Origin: Pseudomonas sp. LBUM920
GTDB lineage: Bacteria > Pseudomonadota > Gammaproteobacteria > Pseudomonadales > Pseudomonadaceae
Assembly: GCF_003852315.1 (NCBI RefSeq)
Contig: NZ_CP027762.1
Coordinates: 1,841,501 to 1,905,500 of the forward strand
Direction: 5' to 3'
Length of the DNA: 64,000 bases
Position numbers and translations under genes: made by a program. Positions within the stretch are counted from its first letter, which is position 1. Each line of letters starts with the position of its first letter. Positions 50,790-59,591 of the stretch are shown here, piece after piece. The notes below the pieces were generated by a model. The model had not been told where the DNA came from. It saw nothing but the letters and a program-made list of their open reading frames with translations, and searched no databases.

Positions 50790-52271
50790 CTATAGCTTCA
50801 ACTGCCCAATCGCTTTGCTCAACTCCCCGGCCAGCGTCGCCAGCTCATTGCTGGTGGTCGCTGAATCCACGGTCTGCTGCACCGTGTTTTCGGTCACATC
50901 GCGAATGCTCACCACGGCGCGGTTCATCTCTTCGGCGACATGGCTTTGCTGTTCGGCCGCCACGGCGATCTGGGTGTTGCTTTCGCGCATCTGCGCCACG
51001 GCGCCGGTGATTTCGGCGAGGGCCGCGCCGGCTTCCTGGGCTTGCTGTACGCAGTCGTCGGCCTTGAACGAGCTTTCCTGCATGAAGTCCACCGCATCGC
51101 GGGTGCCGGCCTGCAGCGCCGAGACCATGCGAGTGATTTCGTCGGTGGAGCTTTGCACCCGTTTGGCCAGGTTGCGCACTTCGTCGGCGACCACGGCGAA
51201 ACCACGGCCCATTTCGCCGGCGCGGGCGGCTTCGATGGCGGCGTTGAGGGCGAGCAGGTTGGTCTGTTCGGCGATGCTGTGGATTACGCCGACCACGCCG
51301 TTGATTTTCTGGCTGTCCTCGGCAAGCTTCTGGATCATCTCGGCAGTCTGTTGCACGCCGGTGGAAAGCCCGGCAATCGAACGCTGTACCCGGCTGACCA
51401 CTTCCTGGCCGCTGCCGGCGAGGGTGTCGGCGGTTTGGGACAGGTCGCGAGTGGCGCCGGCGTGCTGGGCGATGTGGTAGACGGTGGCGGTCATCTCATT
51501 GATCGCGGTGGCGGCCTGGTCGGTTTCGCTCTGCTGGCCGAGCATGCCGTGCTGCACCTCGTTCATGCTGCTAGCCAGGCGCGCGGCGCCATCATCCAAT
51601 TGCTGCGCGGTGCGTGCCACGGTGCTGACCACCCGCTGGTAGCCGGCTTGCATGGCGTTGAAGGCGCTGGCCATCTGGCCGACTTCGTCCTTGCAGGCCA
51701 GGGGTACGCGGGCCGACAGGTCGCCGGTTTTCTCGACGTGCAGCATCACGTCCTTGAGGGTGTTGAGTTGGCTGAGCAGAAAGCGGATCAGCAGTTGCGA
51801 GGCGCCGAGCATCGCCAGCATCAGGATCAACACCGCCACCGCGTAGTTGGCGAAGCGTTCGCCGAACACTTGGCTCAGGCTGCGTCCGTAGGCCAGCACG
51901 GCGACCTGCTGGCCGTCGGCACGCGCGATCAACTCGGCGCCGATCAGCGGGTTTTCACCGAACAATGGCATGTGATTAAGCTCGACCCAACCGCTGGCAT
52001 TGCCCAAGGCTGACAGATCCTGATTGGCCAGCTGTGGGACTTGTCCACGGGAAAACGTCAGCCAATGCTCGCCCTTGGGCAATGGCTTGTCGGCGGGCCA
52101 GGCACTCAACAACCGCGCCTGCGCCTGTGCCGCAGCCTGGGAGGCATCGCTGCGCGCCTGTTGCTCGAGTTGCACGGCGTAGAGCACGAGCAACAAGGTG
52201 GTGATGAAGGCGACCGCGTTGACGGCCCAGAACTTGTATTTCAGCGAGATATTGCTAAGCCAGGCACCCAT
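50790..52271 (-). CDS. Methyl-accepting chemotaxis protein
   Basis: A 493-residue chemoreceptor. A first membrane helix (about 12-32), a short periplasmic domain (~110 residues, with PADKPLPKGEHWLTFSRG), a second helix (about 145-168) and a HAMP domain precede the signalling region. The hairpin tip IAEQTNLLALNAAIEAARAGE and flanking GFAVVADEVRNLAKR are canonical. The chain ends IGQLKL without a CheR-binding pentapeptide. The small sensor domain has no family I recognise. I chose the ATG at 52271 (MGAWLSNISLKYKFW), where the first helix begins; upstream ATGs add a Cys-rich stretch that seems unlikely. Confidence 0.92.
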   Translation of the reverse strand: MGAWLSNISLKYKFWAVNAVAFITTLLLVLYAVQLEQQARSDASQAAAQAQARLLSAWPADKPLPKGEHWLTFSRGQVPQLANQDLSALGNASGWVELNHMPLFGENPLIGAELIARADGQQVAVLAYGRSLSQVFGERFANYAVAVLILMLAMLGASQLLIRFLLSQLNTLKDVMLHVEKTGDLSARVPLACKDEVGQMASAFNAMQAGYQRVVSTVARTAQQLDDGAARLASSMNEVQHGMLGQQSETDQAATAINEMTATVYHIAQHAGATRDLSQTADTLAGSGQEVVSRVQRSIAGLSTGVQQTAEMIQKLAEDSQKINGVVGVIHSIAEQTNLLALNAAIEAARAGEMGRGFAVVADEVRNLAKRVQSSTDEITRMVSALQAGTRDAVDFMQESSFKADDCVQQAQEAGAALAEITGAVAQMRESNTQIAVAAEQQSHVAEEMNRAVVSIRDVTENTVQQTVDSATTSNELATLAGELSKAIGQLKL

Positions 52272-52367
52272 GGAAGGTTTTCTCTGATAGCGGAAACAGC
52301 ATTGGCAAGGTGCCATTATTGTGCCGCTACTCAGGAAGCCGGTTTTGACATGGGTCAATGCGCCGCA

Positions 52368-53174
52368 TTAATCCACTTCAGGCAAACCAAAAAATGCGCG
52401 CGAACAGGCGGTGCTGTGTGCAGCCAAGTCTTCCAGGGTTTCGTTGCGGTGCAGGGCGACTTCGCGCAGCACTTCTGGCAGGTAGGCCGGTTCATTGCGG
52501 CCGTTTTTCGGCTTGGGTCGCAACGTGCGTGGCAGCAGGTAGGGCGCGTCGCTTTCCAGCATCAGGCGGCCACGTGGGATTTCCCTGACCAGCGGGTGCA
52601 GATGCGTCCCACGGCGCTCGTCGCAGATCCAGCCGGTGATGCCGATATGCAAGTCCAGGTCGAGGTAGCTGAACAGCGCCGATTGTTCGCCGGTGAAGCA
52701 ATGCACCACGGCAGCGCTCAGGTGGTCGCGGTAATCCTTGAGGATCTCCAGCAAGCGCTGGTTGGCGTCGCGCTCGTGAAGAAACACTGGCAGTTTCAAC
52801 TCGACGGCGAGTGCCAGGTGTTCTTCGAGGACTTTTTCCTGTTGTGGGCGCGGAGAAAAATCGCGGTTGAAATCCAACCCGCATTCGCCCACTGCACGCA
52901 CGCGGCTTTCGCTGAGCAAACCCCGCAATTGCCGCGCGCTGTCGCCGTTCCAATCGCTGGCGCAGTGGGGATGAATGCCGGCGGTGCTGAACAGGCGCTG
53001 GCCGCTTTCATCGAGTTTTATGCAGAGTTCCAACGCCTGCTCGCTGCCCTCGATACTGGTGCCGGTGAGCACCAATTGCTGCACGCCGGCGGCATAGGCA
53101 CGGTCGAGAACGGCCTGGTGCCTCTCGTCGAAACTGGGGTTGGTCAGGTTGACGCCGATATCAATGAGTTGCAT
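52368..53174 (-). CDS. TatD-family metal-dependent hydrolase
   Basis: A 268-residue TIM-barrel protein of the TatD DNase family. The first metal motif is unusual, IDIGVNLTNPSF where many TatD proteins have D-x-H; this is the TatD (rather than YcfH) form. Others are HPHCASDW, GECGLDFNRDFS, FLHERDANQR, VHCFTGEQ and the metal Asp in ESDAPYLLPR. It probably hydrolyses DNA or trims 3' ends in the cytosol. GGAGATAGCACC precedes the ATG. The chemoreceptor gene downstream begins 96 bases away in the same direction. Confidence 0.9.
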   Translation of the reverse strand: MQLIDIGVNLTNPSFDERHQAVLDRAYAAGVQQLVLTGTSIEGSEQALELCIKLDESGQRLFSTAGIHPHCASDWNGDSARQLRGLLSESRVRAVGECGLDFNRDFSPRPQQEKVLEEHLALAVELKLPVFLHERDANQRLLEILKDYRDHLSAAVVHCFTGEQSALFSYLDLDLHIGITGWICDERRGTHLHPLVREIPRGRLMLESDAPYLLPRTLRPKPKNGRNEPAYLPEVLREVALHRNETLEDLAAHSTACSRAFFGLPEVD

Positions 53175-53357
53175 GGTGCTATCTCCGCCTGCGGCCGGAA
53201 AGCATATCAGAGCTGTAGATTTATAAGAAAAACGAAGAACTACAACGAGTTATAGCTGTCTTTGAACGTCGCAAGTGACATTGTGGTCGGTCGTACGCCG
53301 TCCTCCATGCCACCGTTGCGCGCCTTGCCAGCGCATAAAGCGCTCTGTTTCTGACCT

Positions 53358-53387
53358 CCAGCCTTTCGCCTTTCGCGAGGGGGCTGG
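53358..53387 (+). other. Hairpin in leader of the mltF-like gene
   Basis: CCAGCC and GGCTGG flank an 18-base internal segment in the 24 bases before the start codon of the lytic transglycosylase. It may fold near the ribosome-binding site GGAGAG. Role unknown. Confidence 0.3.
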
Positions 53388-53410
53388 CCAGTATTCTTTC
53401 CGGAGAGCGG

Positions 53411-54832
53411 ATGATCCGACCCTCGGCGTTGCTTATGTTGTGCCTGACGTTACTGCTGCCCATGGCGGCGGTCGCACGTCTGGATGGGCCGCTGGAAGTG
53501 ACCAAGCCCGGCAAGGTACGCGACCTGGCGCAGATTCGCTCCAGTCGCACGCTGCGTGTGCTGGTCAATCAGAGCCGTAACAGTTCCGGTGAGGTCCAGG
53601 GCCAGGCCATCGGTGTTGAATACCATCGCCTGCGCGCCTTCGAGCAATACCTGAACGGCCACGCCCGTGACGGGGAAGAAATCACTCTCAAAATTATTCC
53701 AAAAGCCAAGGACCAACTGCTTGGCGCGTTGGCCCGGGGTGAAGGCGACCTGGTGGCTCCCGGTGAATTGCTTGATGTGAAGGCTGCGCACAAGATCAGC
53801 ACCAGCGACCCCATTGCCAGTGATGTACCGTTGTGGCTGGTTGGCGTGAAGGGCGAGCGACGCTTTACCAAGCTGGAGCAGTTGTCCGGGCGCACGCTGG
53901 CCCTGACTACCGGCAGTGCAGCGGCGGATGCGATCAATCAGGTCAACCAGCAACTGGCCCTGCACAAGCGACCGCCGGTGAAGGTGGAATGGGTCGATCC
54001 GACCTTGGCGGTGGAAGATGTATTGGAGATGGTCCAGGCCGGGATCTTCCATCTCACCATCGTCGAGAAACCCATTGCCGAACGTTGGTCGAAAATCCTG
54101 CCCAAGTTGCGCTTTGATCGGCAAGTGGCTATCAGCGAGCCGGGCGATGAGTACTGGTTTGTGCGCCAGGATGCCTCAATGCTGCGGGCCAGTATTGACC
54201 GTTTCCTCAAGACCTACCGAACCCCTTCCGACCAGGACGTGGCGTTCCAGCGTATCTACCGACGCCTGTATCAGGTGCGCAATCCATTGGCTCGGGCCGA
54301 CCGCCAGCGCTTGGAAAAACTGCGCCCGGTCCTGCAAAAGCATGCCCGCGAGCAGGGCATGGACTGGTTGAACCTGGCGGCGCTGGCGTTCAAGGAGTCG
54401 GCCCTGGACCCCGGCGCGCGCAACAGTGGCGGCCCGACCGGGCTGATGCAGATCACGCCTTCGGCGGCGCAGCGGGTGGGCGTCAACAATATCGAGAGTC
54501 TGGACAGTAATGTGCAAGCGGGCGCCCGGTATCTGGCGATGATCCGTCGCAAGTTCTTCGCCAGCCCCAAGCTTAACGAGCGCGAGCGTATGGCCTTCGT
54601 GCTGGCGGCTTACAACATGGGGCCGGAGCGGGTGCAGGGCATGCGGGCCGAGGCTCGGCGCCGCGGTCTGAACCCCAATCAATGGTTTTTCCAGGTCGAG
54701 CGTATTGCCATGGAGCAAGTGGGCATGGCTGGCGTCAGCTATGTTAATAGCGTGAACAAGTACTACCTGGCGTTTGATCGAGAGCGAGAGTCTCTGGAGC
54801 CGACAGCGCCAAAACTTGCTTCACGCAAATGA
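53411..54832 (+). CDS. MltF-like membrane-bound lytic transglycosylase
   Basis: A 473-residue exported enzyme. After a signal peptide (MIRPSALLMLCLTLLLPMAAVA) come a solute-binding-protein-like regulatory domain (about 40-290, LRVLVNQSRNSS, then ARGEGDLVAPGE) and a soluble lytic transglycosylase domain (about 305-440). The catalytic Glu lies in LAFKESALDPGARNSGGP, followed by GLMQITPSAA and AYNMGPERV. It would cleave peptidoglycan to anhydromuropeptides in the periplasm. There is no lipobox, unlike some MltF proteins. CGGAGAG precedes the ATG. Confidence 0.9.
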   Translation: MIRPSALLMLCLTLLLPMAAVARLDGPLEVTKPGKVRDLAQIRSSRTLRVLVNQSRNSSGEVQGQAIGVEYHRLRAFEQYLNGHARDGEEITLKIIPKAKDQLLGALARGEGDLVAPGELLDVKAAHKISTSDPIASDVPLWLVGVKGERRFTKLEQLSGRTLALTTGSAAADAINQVNQQLALHKRPPVKVEWVDPTLAVEDVLEMVQAGIFHLTIVEKPIAERWSKILPKLRFDRQVAISEPGDEYWFVRQDASMLRASIDRFLKTYRTPSDQDVAFQRIYRRLYQVRNPLARADRQRLEKLRPVLQKHAREQGMDWLNLAALAFKESALDPGARNSGGPTGLMQITPSAAQRVGVNNIESLDSNVQAGARYLAMIRRKFFASPKLNERERMAFVLAAYNMGPERVQGMRAEARRRGLNPNQWFFQVERIAMEQVGMAGVSYVNSVNKYYLAFDRERESLEPTAPKLASRK

Positions 54833-54935
54833 TCGGATTTATAGATGATTATTAAGTGATTTTTGCGCTTTTATGATTGCCTTATCCGATTAATATAACG
54901 GCCAAGCACCCCCTACCTGGAAAAGGATTAGCACC

Positions 54936-55370
54936 ATGAGCCGATTGATCAACCGTATCCTGTCTACCCGCGCTGGTTATGGCCTGACCATCCTGCGAAT
55001 TTTTGTTGGCATCATCTTCGCTGCCCATGGTTCGCAAAAACTCTTTGGCTGGTTTGGTGGCTACGGCCTGGCGGGCACTGCGCAGTATATGGAAAGCCTT
55101 GGGCTGACTCCCGGCACCTTGATGGCGGTGCTGTCGGGCGGCACGGAATTCTTCGCCGGCCTGGCATTGATCATCGGTTTGCTGGCGCGCCCGGCGGCCT
55201 TGGGCCTGACCTTCCTGTCGCTGGTGGCCATCTTCTCGGTGCATATTCATAACGGTCTGTTCATGGCCAACAACGGTTATGAGTTTGCCCTTGCCTTGCT
55301 CGGCGGCGCTTTGGCGGTGCTGCTGGAAGGGGCGGGCAAACTGTCTGCCGACCGCGCCATCGCCCGCTGA
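54936..55370 (+). CDS. DoxX-family membrane protein
   Basis: A 144-residue protein with four membrane helices. TILRIFVGIIFAAHGSQKLFGWFGG is the family's first-helix motif, and LSGGTEFFAGLALIIGLLARPAA the second. DoxX-family proteins are inner-membrane proteins, some linked to redox stress, but no role is fixed for this subgroup. AAAAGGATT precedes the ATG, and a good terminator follows, so it is a single-gene transcript. Confidence 0.88.
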   Translation: MSRLINRILSTRAGYGLTILRIFVGIIFAAHGSQKLFGWFGGYGLAGTAQYMESLGLTPGTLMAVLSGGTEFFAGLALIIGLLARPAALGLTFLSLVAIFSVHIHNGLFMANNGYEFALALLGGALAVLLEGAGKLSADRAIAR

Positions 55371-55388
55371 TACCCAGATAAAACCCGG

Positions 55389-55416
55389 AAAAAGCCCGCC
55401 CTGTGCGGGCTTTTTC
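55389..55416 (+). terminator. Intrinsic terminator after the DoxX gene
   Basis: AAAAAGCCCGC-CCTGT-GCGGGCTTTTT is a near-perfect stem with a T-run, 19 bases after the stop codon. Confidence 0.92.
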
Positions 55417-55430
55417 GTTGCTCGGGATTC

Positions 55431-55460
55431 TTGACACTGCCCCACCGGCTTCTCTAGGAT
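55431..55460 (+). promoter_or_regulatory. Strong sigma-70 promoter
   Basis: A consensus TTGACA (55431-55436) is followed after 18 bases by TAGGAT (55455-55460). Transcription would start near 55467, giving a leader of about 160 bases before the ATG at 55629. Confidence 0.65.
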
Positions 55461-55466
55461 GCTGCT

Positions 55467-55628
55467 CATGCGCCGATTTAAACAGCTAATTGCGGGGCGC
55501 CACTGGGCTCGATACAGCCCGACAGAAGCATGCACTCATCGAGAGTCAGGCTTCGAAATACCGCTAAAGCGCTGGTTCGGTGTTGCCTCTCACCTGCCCG
55601 CAGACTTTTGAGGCAGAGACACGACACG
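55467..55628 (+). promoter_or_regulatory. Long structured leader, candidate cis-regulatory RNA
   Basis: Several pairings are possible in this 160-base stretch: GGGCT/AGCCC (55505-55509 with 55516-55520), ACCG/CGGT around 55559-55580, and TGCCTC/GAGGCA (55584-55589 with 55610-55615), which would bury the only GAGG near the start codon. A GCGGG near 55492 can instead pair with CCCGC near 55598, giving an alternative fold. I do not recognise a named riboswitch. Confidence 0.35.
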
Positions 55629-55937
55629 ATGAATGCACTTCGCCCCCTCATACGCCTGGCCCCGATCACCGCGGACCTGACTCAGCGCAATCCGAAAATC
55701 CTCCTGGGTGGCAAGCACCAGCCTACGCTGCTGCGTTACCTCGATGGCTGGCCGCGTCGCACCGGGCGGCCTTCGGCGTTCCTGATCCAGTTTGTGGAAG
55801 ATGGCGACTCCCTGGCCCGATTTGCCACCAACAGTTTCGACCTTGCGGTAATTCAGGCGCCTAGCGCCGCTGATGCCGATGAAGTCATCCGTCAGCTGAC
55901 GCGCATTGCCCGCCAAGGGCTGATCGCTCGTCGTTGA
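55629..55937 (+). CDS. Conserved hypothetical protein of 102 residues
   Basis: The start at ATG 55629 gives MNALRPLIRLAPITADLTQR and an end at LTRIARQGLIARR. SFDLAVIQAPSAADADEVI looks like the last strand and helix of a Rossmann-like fold, as in small or degenerate methyltransferase-type proteins, but there is no SAM-binding motif and I cannot name a family. The nearest GAGG is 15 bases from the ATG, rather far. The gene has its own strong promoter and long leader. It converges with the GldG-like gene, four bases away. Confidence 0.6.
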   Translation: MNALRPLIRLAPITADLTQRNPKILLGGKHQPTLLRYLDGWPRRTGRPSAFLIQFVEDGDSLARFATNSFDLAVIQAPSAADADEVIRQLTRIARQGLIARR

Positions 55938-55941
55938 AGGC

Positions 55942-57687
55942 TTAGAGCTGGATGGCGGTCACGGCCGATCGACGTCGCCGGTTGTAAAGCGACACCATCC
56001 ACGCGATAAGGCACAACAGCAGCGGTACGGCGCTGATCAGCAGCAGTTTCAGGGTTAGCTCCACTTTATGCACCGATGCGTAAGCCTCGACCTTGAGCGC
56101 CTGTAACTCCATGGGCAGTCGCAGGCGTTCCTTGTTCAGTGCCTGCAGCTGGGCATTGGTATTCACCGCTTGGGTGCCGAAGCCGGTGTCTGGCGGTTTC
56201 AGGCGTTGCCATTCGTGCTCGGTTCGCTCAAGCCGTCGTTCAAGTTCTCCCGCCTTTTGGGCGTAGGCCTGTGCAGCGGCTTCGCGCACGTCTGAAAGCG
56301 GGTTGGGCGATTGGCTGGCCGTTGCACGGGGTCGAATGCTCGCGAGAACGTCAGGAGCCGCCAGGTTATCCAAGGTATTCAAGATAAACGTAACGTTGCT
56401 GTTGGCGGCAGAGCTGATGACAGAGTCCATGAGTAAATCAGTGTCGGCGACCACCACCACCTGAATGTCTGCGGCCTTTTGCAAACCAGCAGACTGCCCG
56501 TCGACACCGTCTGGAAATGCGGAATAGGCGGGGCCGCCGAGGCGAGCCGCTATCACCTGGCGTTGGCCGACAGCAGACGGTTGTTCGATCAGTGAGTCGA
56601 GTGCGGTGGTTGATGCAAAGCGCGCAGCGTCCAATAGCGCAGACTGCGTGGAGCTTTGCAGCAGCGGGGTGAGCAGCGTGCGGCTTTTCCTGATGCGAGA
56701 AAGTGCGCCACTGCTCGAGACAATCACCGTATCCAGTTTCCACGCGCTGACGTCGTCCGCCGTCATCGCCTGGCGCGGCAGGCTCAACCTGGCCGGATGG
56801 AAGACGGTCGGCTTGCCAGCGCCGGGAGACGCCGACGAGGCGTAGAGATTATCCACCAGCAGCTTGTCCGCCGGCATCTGTACGCCCCATGCGGCAAGCA
56901 GGCCGTCCAGCATGGGATTTGCCGGCGCGGCGTCTGACGCGCTCTCGCTCAGTGGGTCGAGAAAGATCAGCAGTTTTCCGCCCCTGAGGACAAACTGTTC
57001 GATCGCGTACAGGGTTCGCTCTGGCAGTACGCGCGGGTGGACGACCATCAGCGTCCCGATCGATTCAGGCACTTGGGGAATGTTCGCTGCCAGGCTTTCG
57101 AGGGTGAAGTGCTGATGCATTTTCGCCAGTAACAACCCGCCGGACTCGTTCAACGCCAACCCTGTCAGCACGCCAATAACGGGTGGCGCTGGGTGCCCCA
57201 GTGTGTAGATCAAGTGGCTTATTTCATATTCGAGCATCGGTTCGTCATCCAGGCTGAATGCGTCGATACGTTGTGCAGCCTGGCCTGCACGCACACCTAT
57301 CAGACCGAGAAACCCGCGTGTGTCGTCCAGCCCGAACAGGCCCGCTTTATAGGCCTCTTCTGAATAAGGCCCCGGATCAATAACGTGCAAGTTAATCCTG
57401 CCCCTGGCGGCTTTTTCGAACTCCTCAAGCAGATCTCCCACCCGTTCGCCATAGCGTTTCAACGCTTGGCTTTTTCGCGGATCATGGCGTGAGTTGAAGT
57501 AATACAAATCCAGTGGTTCCTCAAGTGAGGCGAGCAGTTGCCGGGCCTGCGGCGACAACGTATGGATTTTGTGTTGTGAAAAGTCCCAACGGATATCGGG
57601 AAGGTTGTTTACCCAGACCAGATTAAAGGCCAGAAAGAGTAATGATATGACCGTAAGTGTCATACCCGTGCGAATAGCGGATCGCAT
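55942..57687 (-). CDS. GldG-like ABC system auxiliary protein
   Basis: A 581-residue protein with one membrane helix at each end (about 8-28 and 551-571) and a large outer domain between them. LPDIRWDFSQHKIHTLSPQARQLLASLEEPLDLYYF near the start is the pattern of the GldG/ABC-type uncharacterised auxiliary family, and a DUF4350-like domain with FVLRGGKLLIFLDPLSE follows; a coiled stretch lies at 470-540. In Bacteroidetes GldG acts with GldA and GldF in gliding; elsewhere the role is open. It is last in an ATPase-permease-GldG operon, 15 bases after the permease gene. GGAAAG precedes the ATG. Confidence 0.8.
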   Translation of the reverse strand: MRSAIRTGMTLTVISLLFLAFNLVWVNNLPDIRWDFSQHKIHTLSPQARQLLASLEEPLDLYYFNSRHDPRKSQALKRYGERVGDLLEEFEKAARGRINLHVIDPGPYSEEAYKAGLFGLDDTRGFLGLIGVRAGQAAQRIDAFSLDDEPMLEYEISHLIYTLGHPAPPVIGVLTGLALNESGGLLLAKMHQHFTLESLAANIPQVPESIGTLMVVHPRVLPERTLYAIEQFVLRGGKLLIFLDPLSESASDAAPANPMLDGLLAAWGVQMPADKLLVDNLYASSASPGAGKPTVFHPARLSLPRQAMTADDVSAWKLDTVIVSSSGALSRIRKSRTLLTPLLQSSTQSALLDAARFASTTALDSLIEQPSAVGQRQVIAARLGGPAYSAFPDGVDGQSAGLQKAADIQVVVVADTDLLMDSVISSAANSNVTFILNTLDNLAAPDVLASIRPRATASQSPNPLSDVREAAAQAYAQKAGELERRLERTEHEWQRLKPPDTGFGTQAVNTNAQLQALNKERLRLPMELQALKVEAYASVHKVELTLKLLLISAVPLLLCLIAWMVSLYNRRRRSAVTAIQL

Positions 57688-57702
57688 GCGGTGCTTTCCT
57701 TC

Positions 57703-58428
57703 TCAACGGGTTTTGTAATTGAGTGTGACTGCTGTTGCCGCAAGAAAGGCAAGGATCATGCTGACGAAGTACAGGCTGTCATGGAGTGTCAGTTTGCCGT
57801 TGTCGAGAGTGCCGAAGCGTAAGATCGGGTCAAGCGCGATCAGACTGTCTACCACCCAAATAGGCGCCTGGTGCTCAAGGGCATCCAGTGCTGAAGAAAG
57901 CATGCTGACTGTAAGCAGCAAACCGAGCGAAAGTAGGAAAATAACGATGCGCCGATGAGTCAGTGCGCAAATAAAGCATCCCACCGATAGATAACTTCCC
58001 GCGAGCAACCCGCTCGCCAGAAATTGTGAGGTGATAACGGCGTTGTCCGCAGCGCCCAGGTAGTTGGCGACAACCACCAAAGGGAAAGTCAGGGCCAAGG
58101 CAATGCCACACACGACCCATGCGGCCAGAAATTTCCCCAACACCCGTTCGACGGTCGTGATGGGCAGCGTTTTCATCATGTTGCGCATGCCAGGGTTATG
58201 TTCGTCCGACCACAGCTGCGTTGACAAGCTTGGAATCAGCAGCAGGTAGAGCCAAGGGTGTAACTGGAAAAACACCTGTAAATCAGCACCGCCTTCTTCG
58301 AGCCATGGGCTCGTATTCAGCCCCAGTGCCGCGCACAGCAGTACAAACGCAGCAACACTCAGGTACGTGCCTGGCGTACGGGCATAGCTGACGAGTTGAC
58401 GCTTGAAAATCACCGGCAGCAGTTTCAA
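57703..58428 (-). CDS. ABC-2 type permease (GldF-like)
   Basis: A 241-residue membrane protein with six hydrophobic segments. The front KRQLVSYARTPGTYLSVAAFVLL and the central TTVERVLGKFLAAW stretch are characteristic of ABC-2 permeases of the GldF/NosY type. It overlaps the ATPase gene by four bases (ATGA) and is followed by the GldG-like gene. Export of an unknown substrate, or a mechanical role, is possible; no substrate-processing gene is nearby. Confidence 0.8.
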   Translation of the reverse strand: MKLLPVIFKRQLVSYARTPGTYLSVAAFVLLCAALGLNTSPWLEEGGADLQVFFQLHPWLYLLLIPSLSTQLWSDEHNPGMRNMMKTLPITTVERVLGKFLAAWVVCGIALALTFPLVVVANYLGAADNAVITSQFLASGLLAGSYLSVGCFICALTHRRIVIFLLSLGLLLTVSMLSSALDALEHQAPIWVVDSLIALDPILRFGTLDNGKLTLHDSLYFVSMILAFLAATAVTLNYKTR

Positions 58429-59351
58429 AGAGATACCTCATGACTCAAATGGCGAACGACTTCGTTCAGGCGCCCTGTTTCCAGTTTCAATGACGTGATG
58501 TTCCAGCCGCGATGGGCGATAAGTGCGTTGATATGGGGATAGATGCTGTGACCGGGCAGGGCCAGAACGGTCACGGTGCCGGGTGTATGCCGGTCTTCTT
58601 CTATGCCGGCGACGCCGGGTAAGACGGCCAATGCGAGTAAATCCAGCGGGGTTTCTGCGGCCAGGGTGACGGCCCGGTAGTGTCGGGATTTGCGCTGAAA
58701 CTCGGGCAGCGGCGTGTCAGCCACCAACTGGCCGCGCGCGATAACCAGTGCCCGCGTGCACAGGCTGGCCAGCTCGTCGCAATGCCGGGAGGCGATAATC
58801 ACCGCCATTTCTTCGGTCAGGGACTGGACCAGTGTTCTGAATTTGATCCGTTGATTCGGCGCCAGACCCTCGGTCGGTTCATCCAGCAGAAGCAGGCTGG
58901 GTGTATGCAGGATGGCTTGCGCGATGGCTACCTTGCGCTTCAAACCTACGCAAAGCGCACCGACAGGAACGTTGAGCACACGCGACAATTCCAGGCGCAT
59001 GGCTGCTCGATCCACTCGGCTGCGTTTTTCAGCGCCGGTGAACCCTCGAACGTCGGCAATGAAGTTGAGAAAGCCTTTAACGGACATCGTCTGATGGCTG
59101 AGCCCGGCCTGGAGCTGATAGCCGAGGACTTTGCGTGCTTGAAGTGGATGGGTCTGGGTGTTGAACCCATGGACGGTGATGGACCCGGAGGAGGGATTGG
59201 CGATGCCGGCGATCAAGTTCAGCAAGGTTGTTTTGCCGGCGCCGTCTTCCCCAAACAGACCAATACATTCCTGGCGCTGAGCAAACAATGAGAAGTTGTT
59301 GATGACTTTACTTTTGCCCAAGTACTTAGTCAGGCTGCTTATCTCGAGCAT
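58425..59351 (-). CDS. ABC transporter ATP-binding protein (GldA-like, degenerate signature)
   Basis: A 308-residue ATPase. Walker A is GEDGAGKTT (about residue 34), Walker B LLLLDEPTEG (about 152) and the switch His is in ASRHCDE (about 187). The signature that should read L-S-G-G-Q or L-S-x-G is LCVGLKRKV, lacking the serine, and the D-loop is GLAP with Ala in place of Asp. The last ~90 residues form an extra domain as in GldA/CcmA-like proteins. These changes could weaken ATP hydrolysis. It heads the leftward three-gene operon, divergent from the coiled-coil gene. Confidence 0.82.
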   Translation of the reverse strand: MLEISSLTKYLGKSKVINNFSLFAQRQECIGLFGEDGAGKTTLLNLIAGIANPSSGSITVHGFNTQTHPLQARKVLGYQLQAGLSHQTMSVKGFLNFIADVRGFTGAEKRSRVDRAAMRLELSRVLNVPVGALCVGLKRKVAIAQAILHTPSLLLLDEPTEGLAPNQRIKFRTLVQSLTEEMAVIIASRHCDELASLCTRALVIARGQLVADTPLPEFQRKSRHYRAVTLAAETPLDLLALAVLPGVAGIEEDRHTPGTVTVLALPGHSIYPHINALIAHRGWNITSLKLETGRLNEVVRHLSHEVSL

Positions 59352-59591
59352 TTTTTTACCGATTAAGTTTGGCTGAGCGTATGGGACGTGCGTGTCGTGG
59401 ATAGTTGAGCGTTAAAAAGGTTACGTTTAATCAATACGCTTGGGAACGCGCGGGCGAGGTTATAAGAAAAGTCCTACGTCAAGCCGGATAACTTACTGAA
59501 ACAATTGCGCTGTTTCGAGAATGGTTAACGGTCGGATTCTTTATCTGGCGTTTATGTAAGGTTTGCTCTTTTGTAACGAGACCTGATTATC

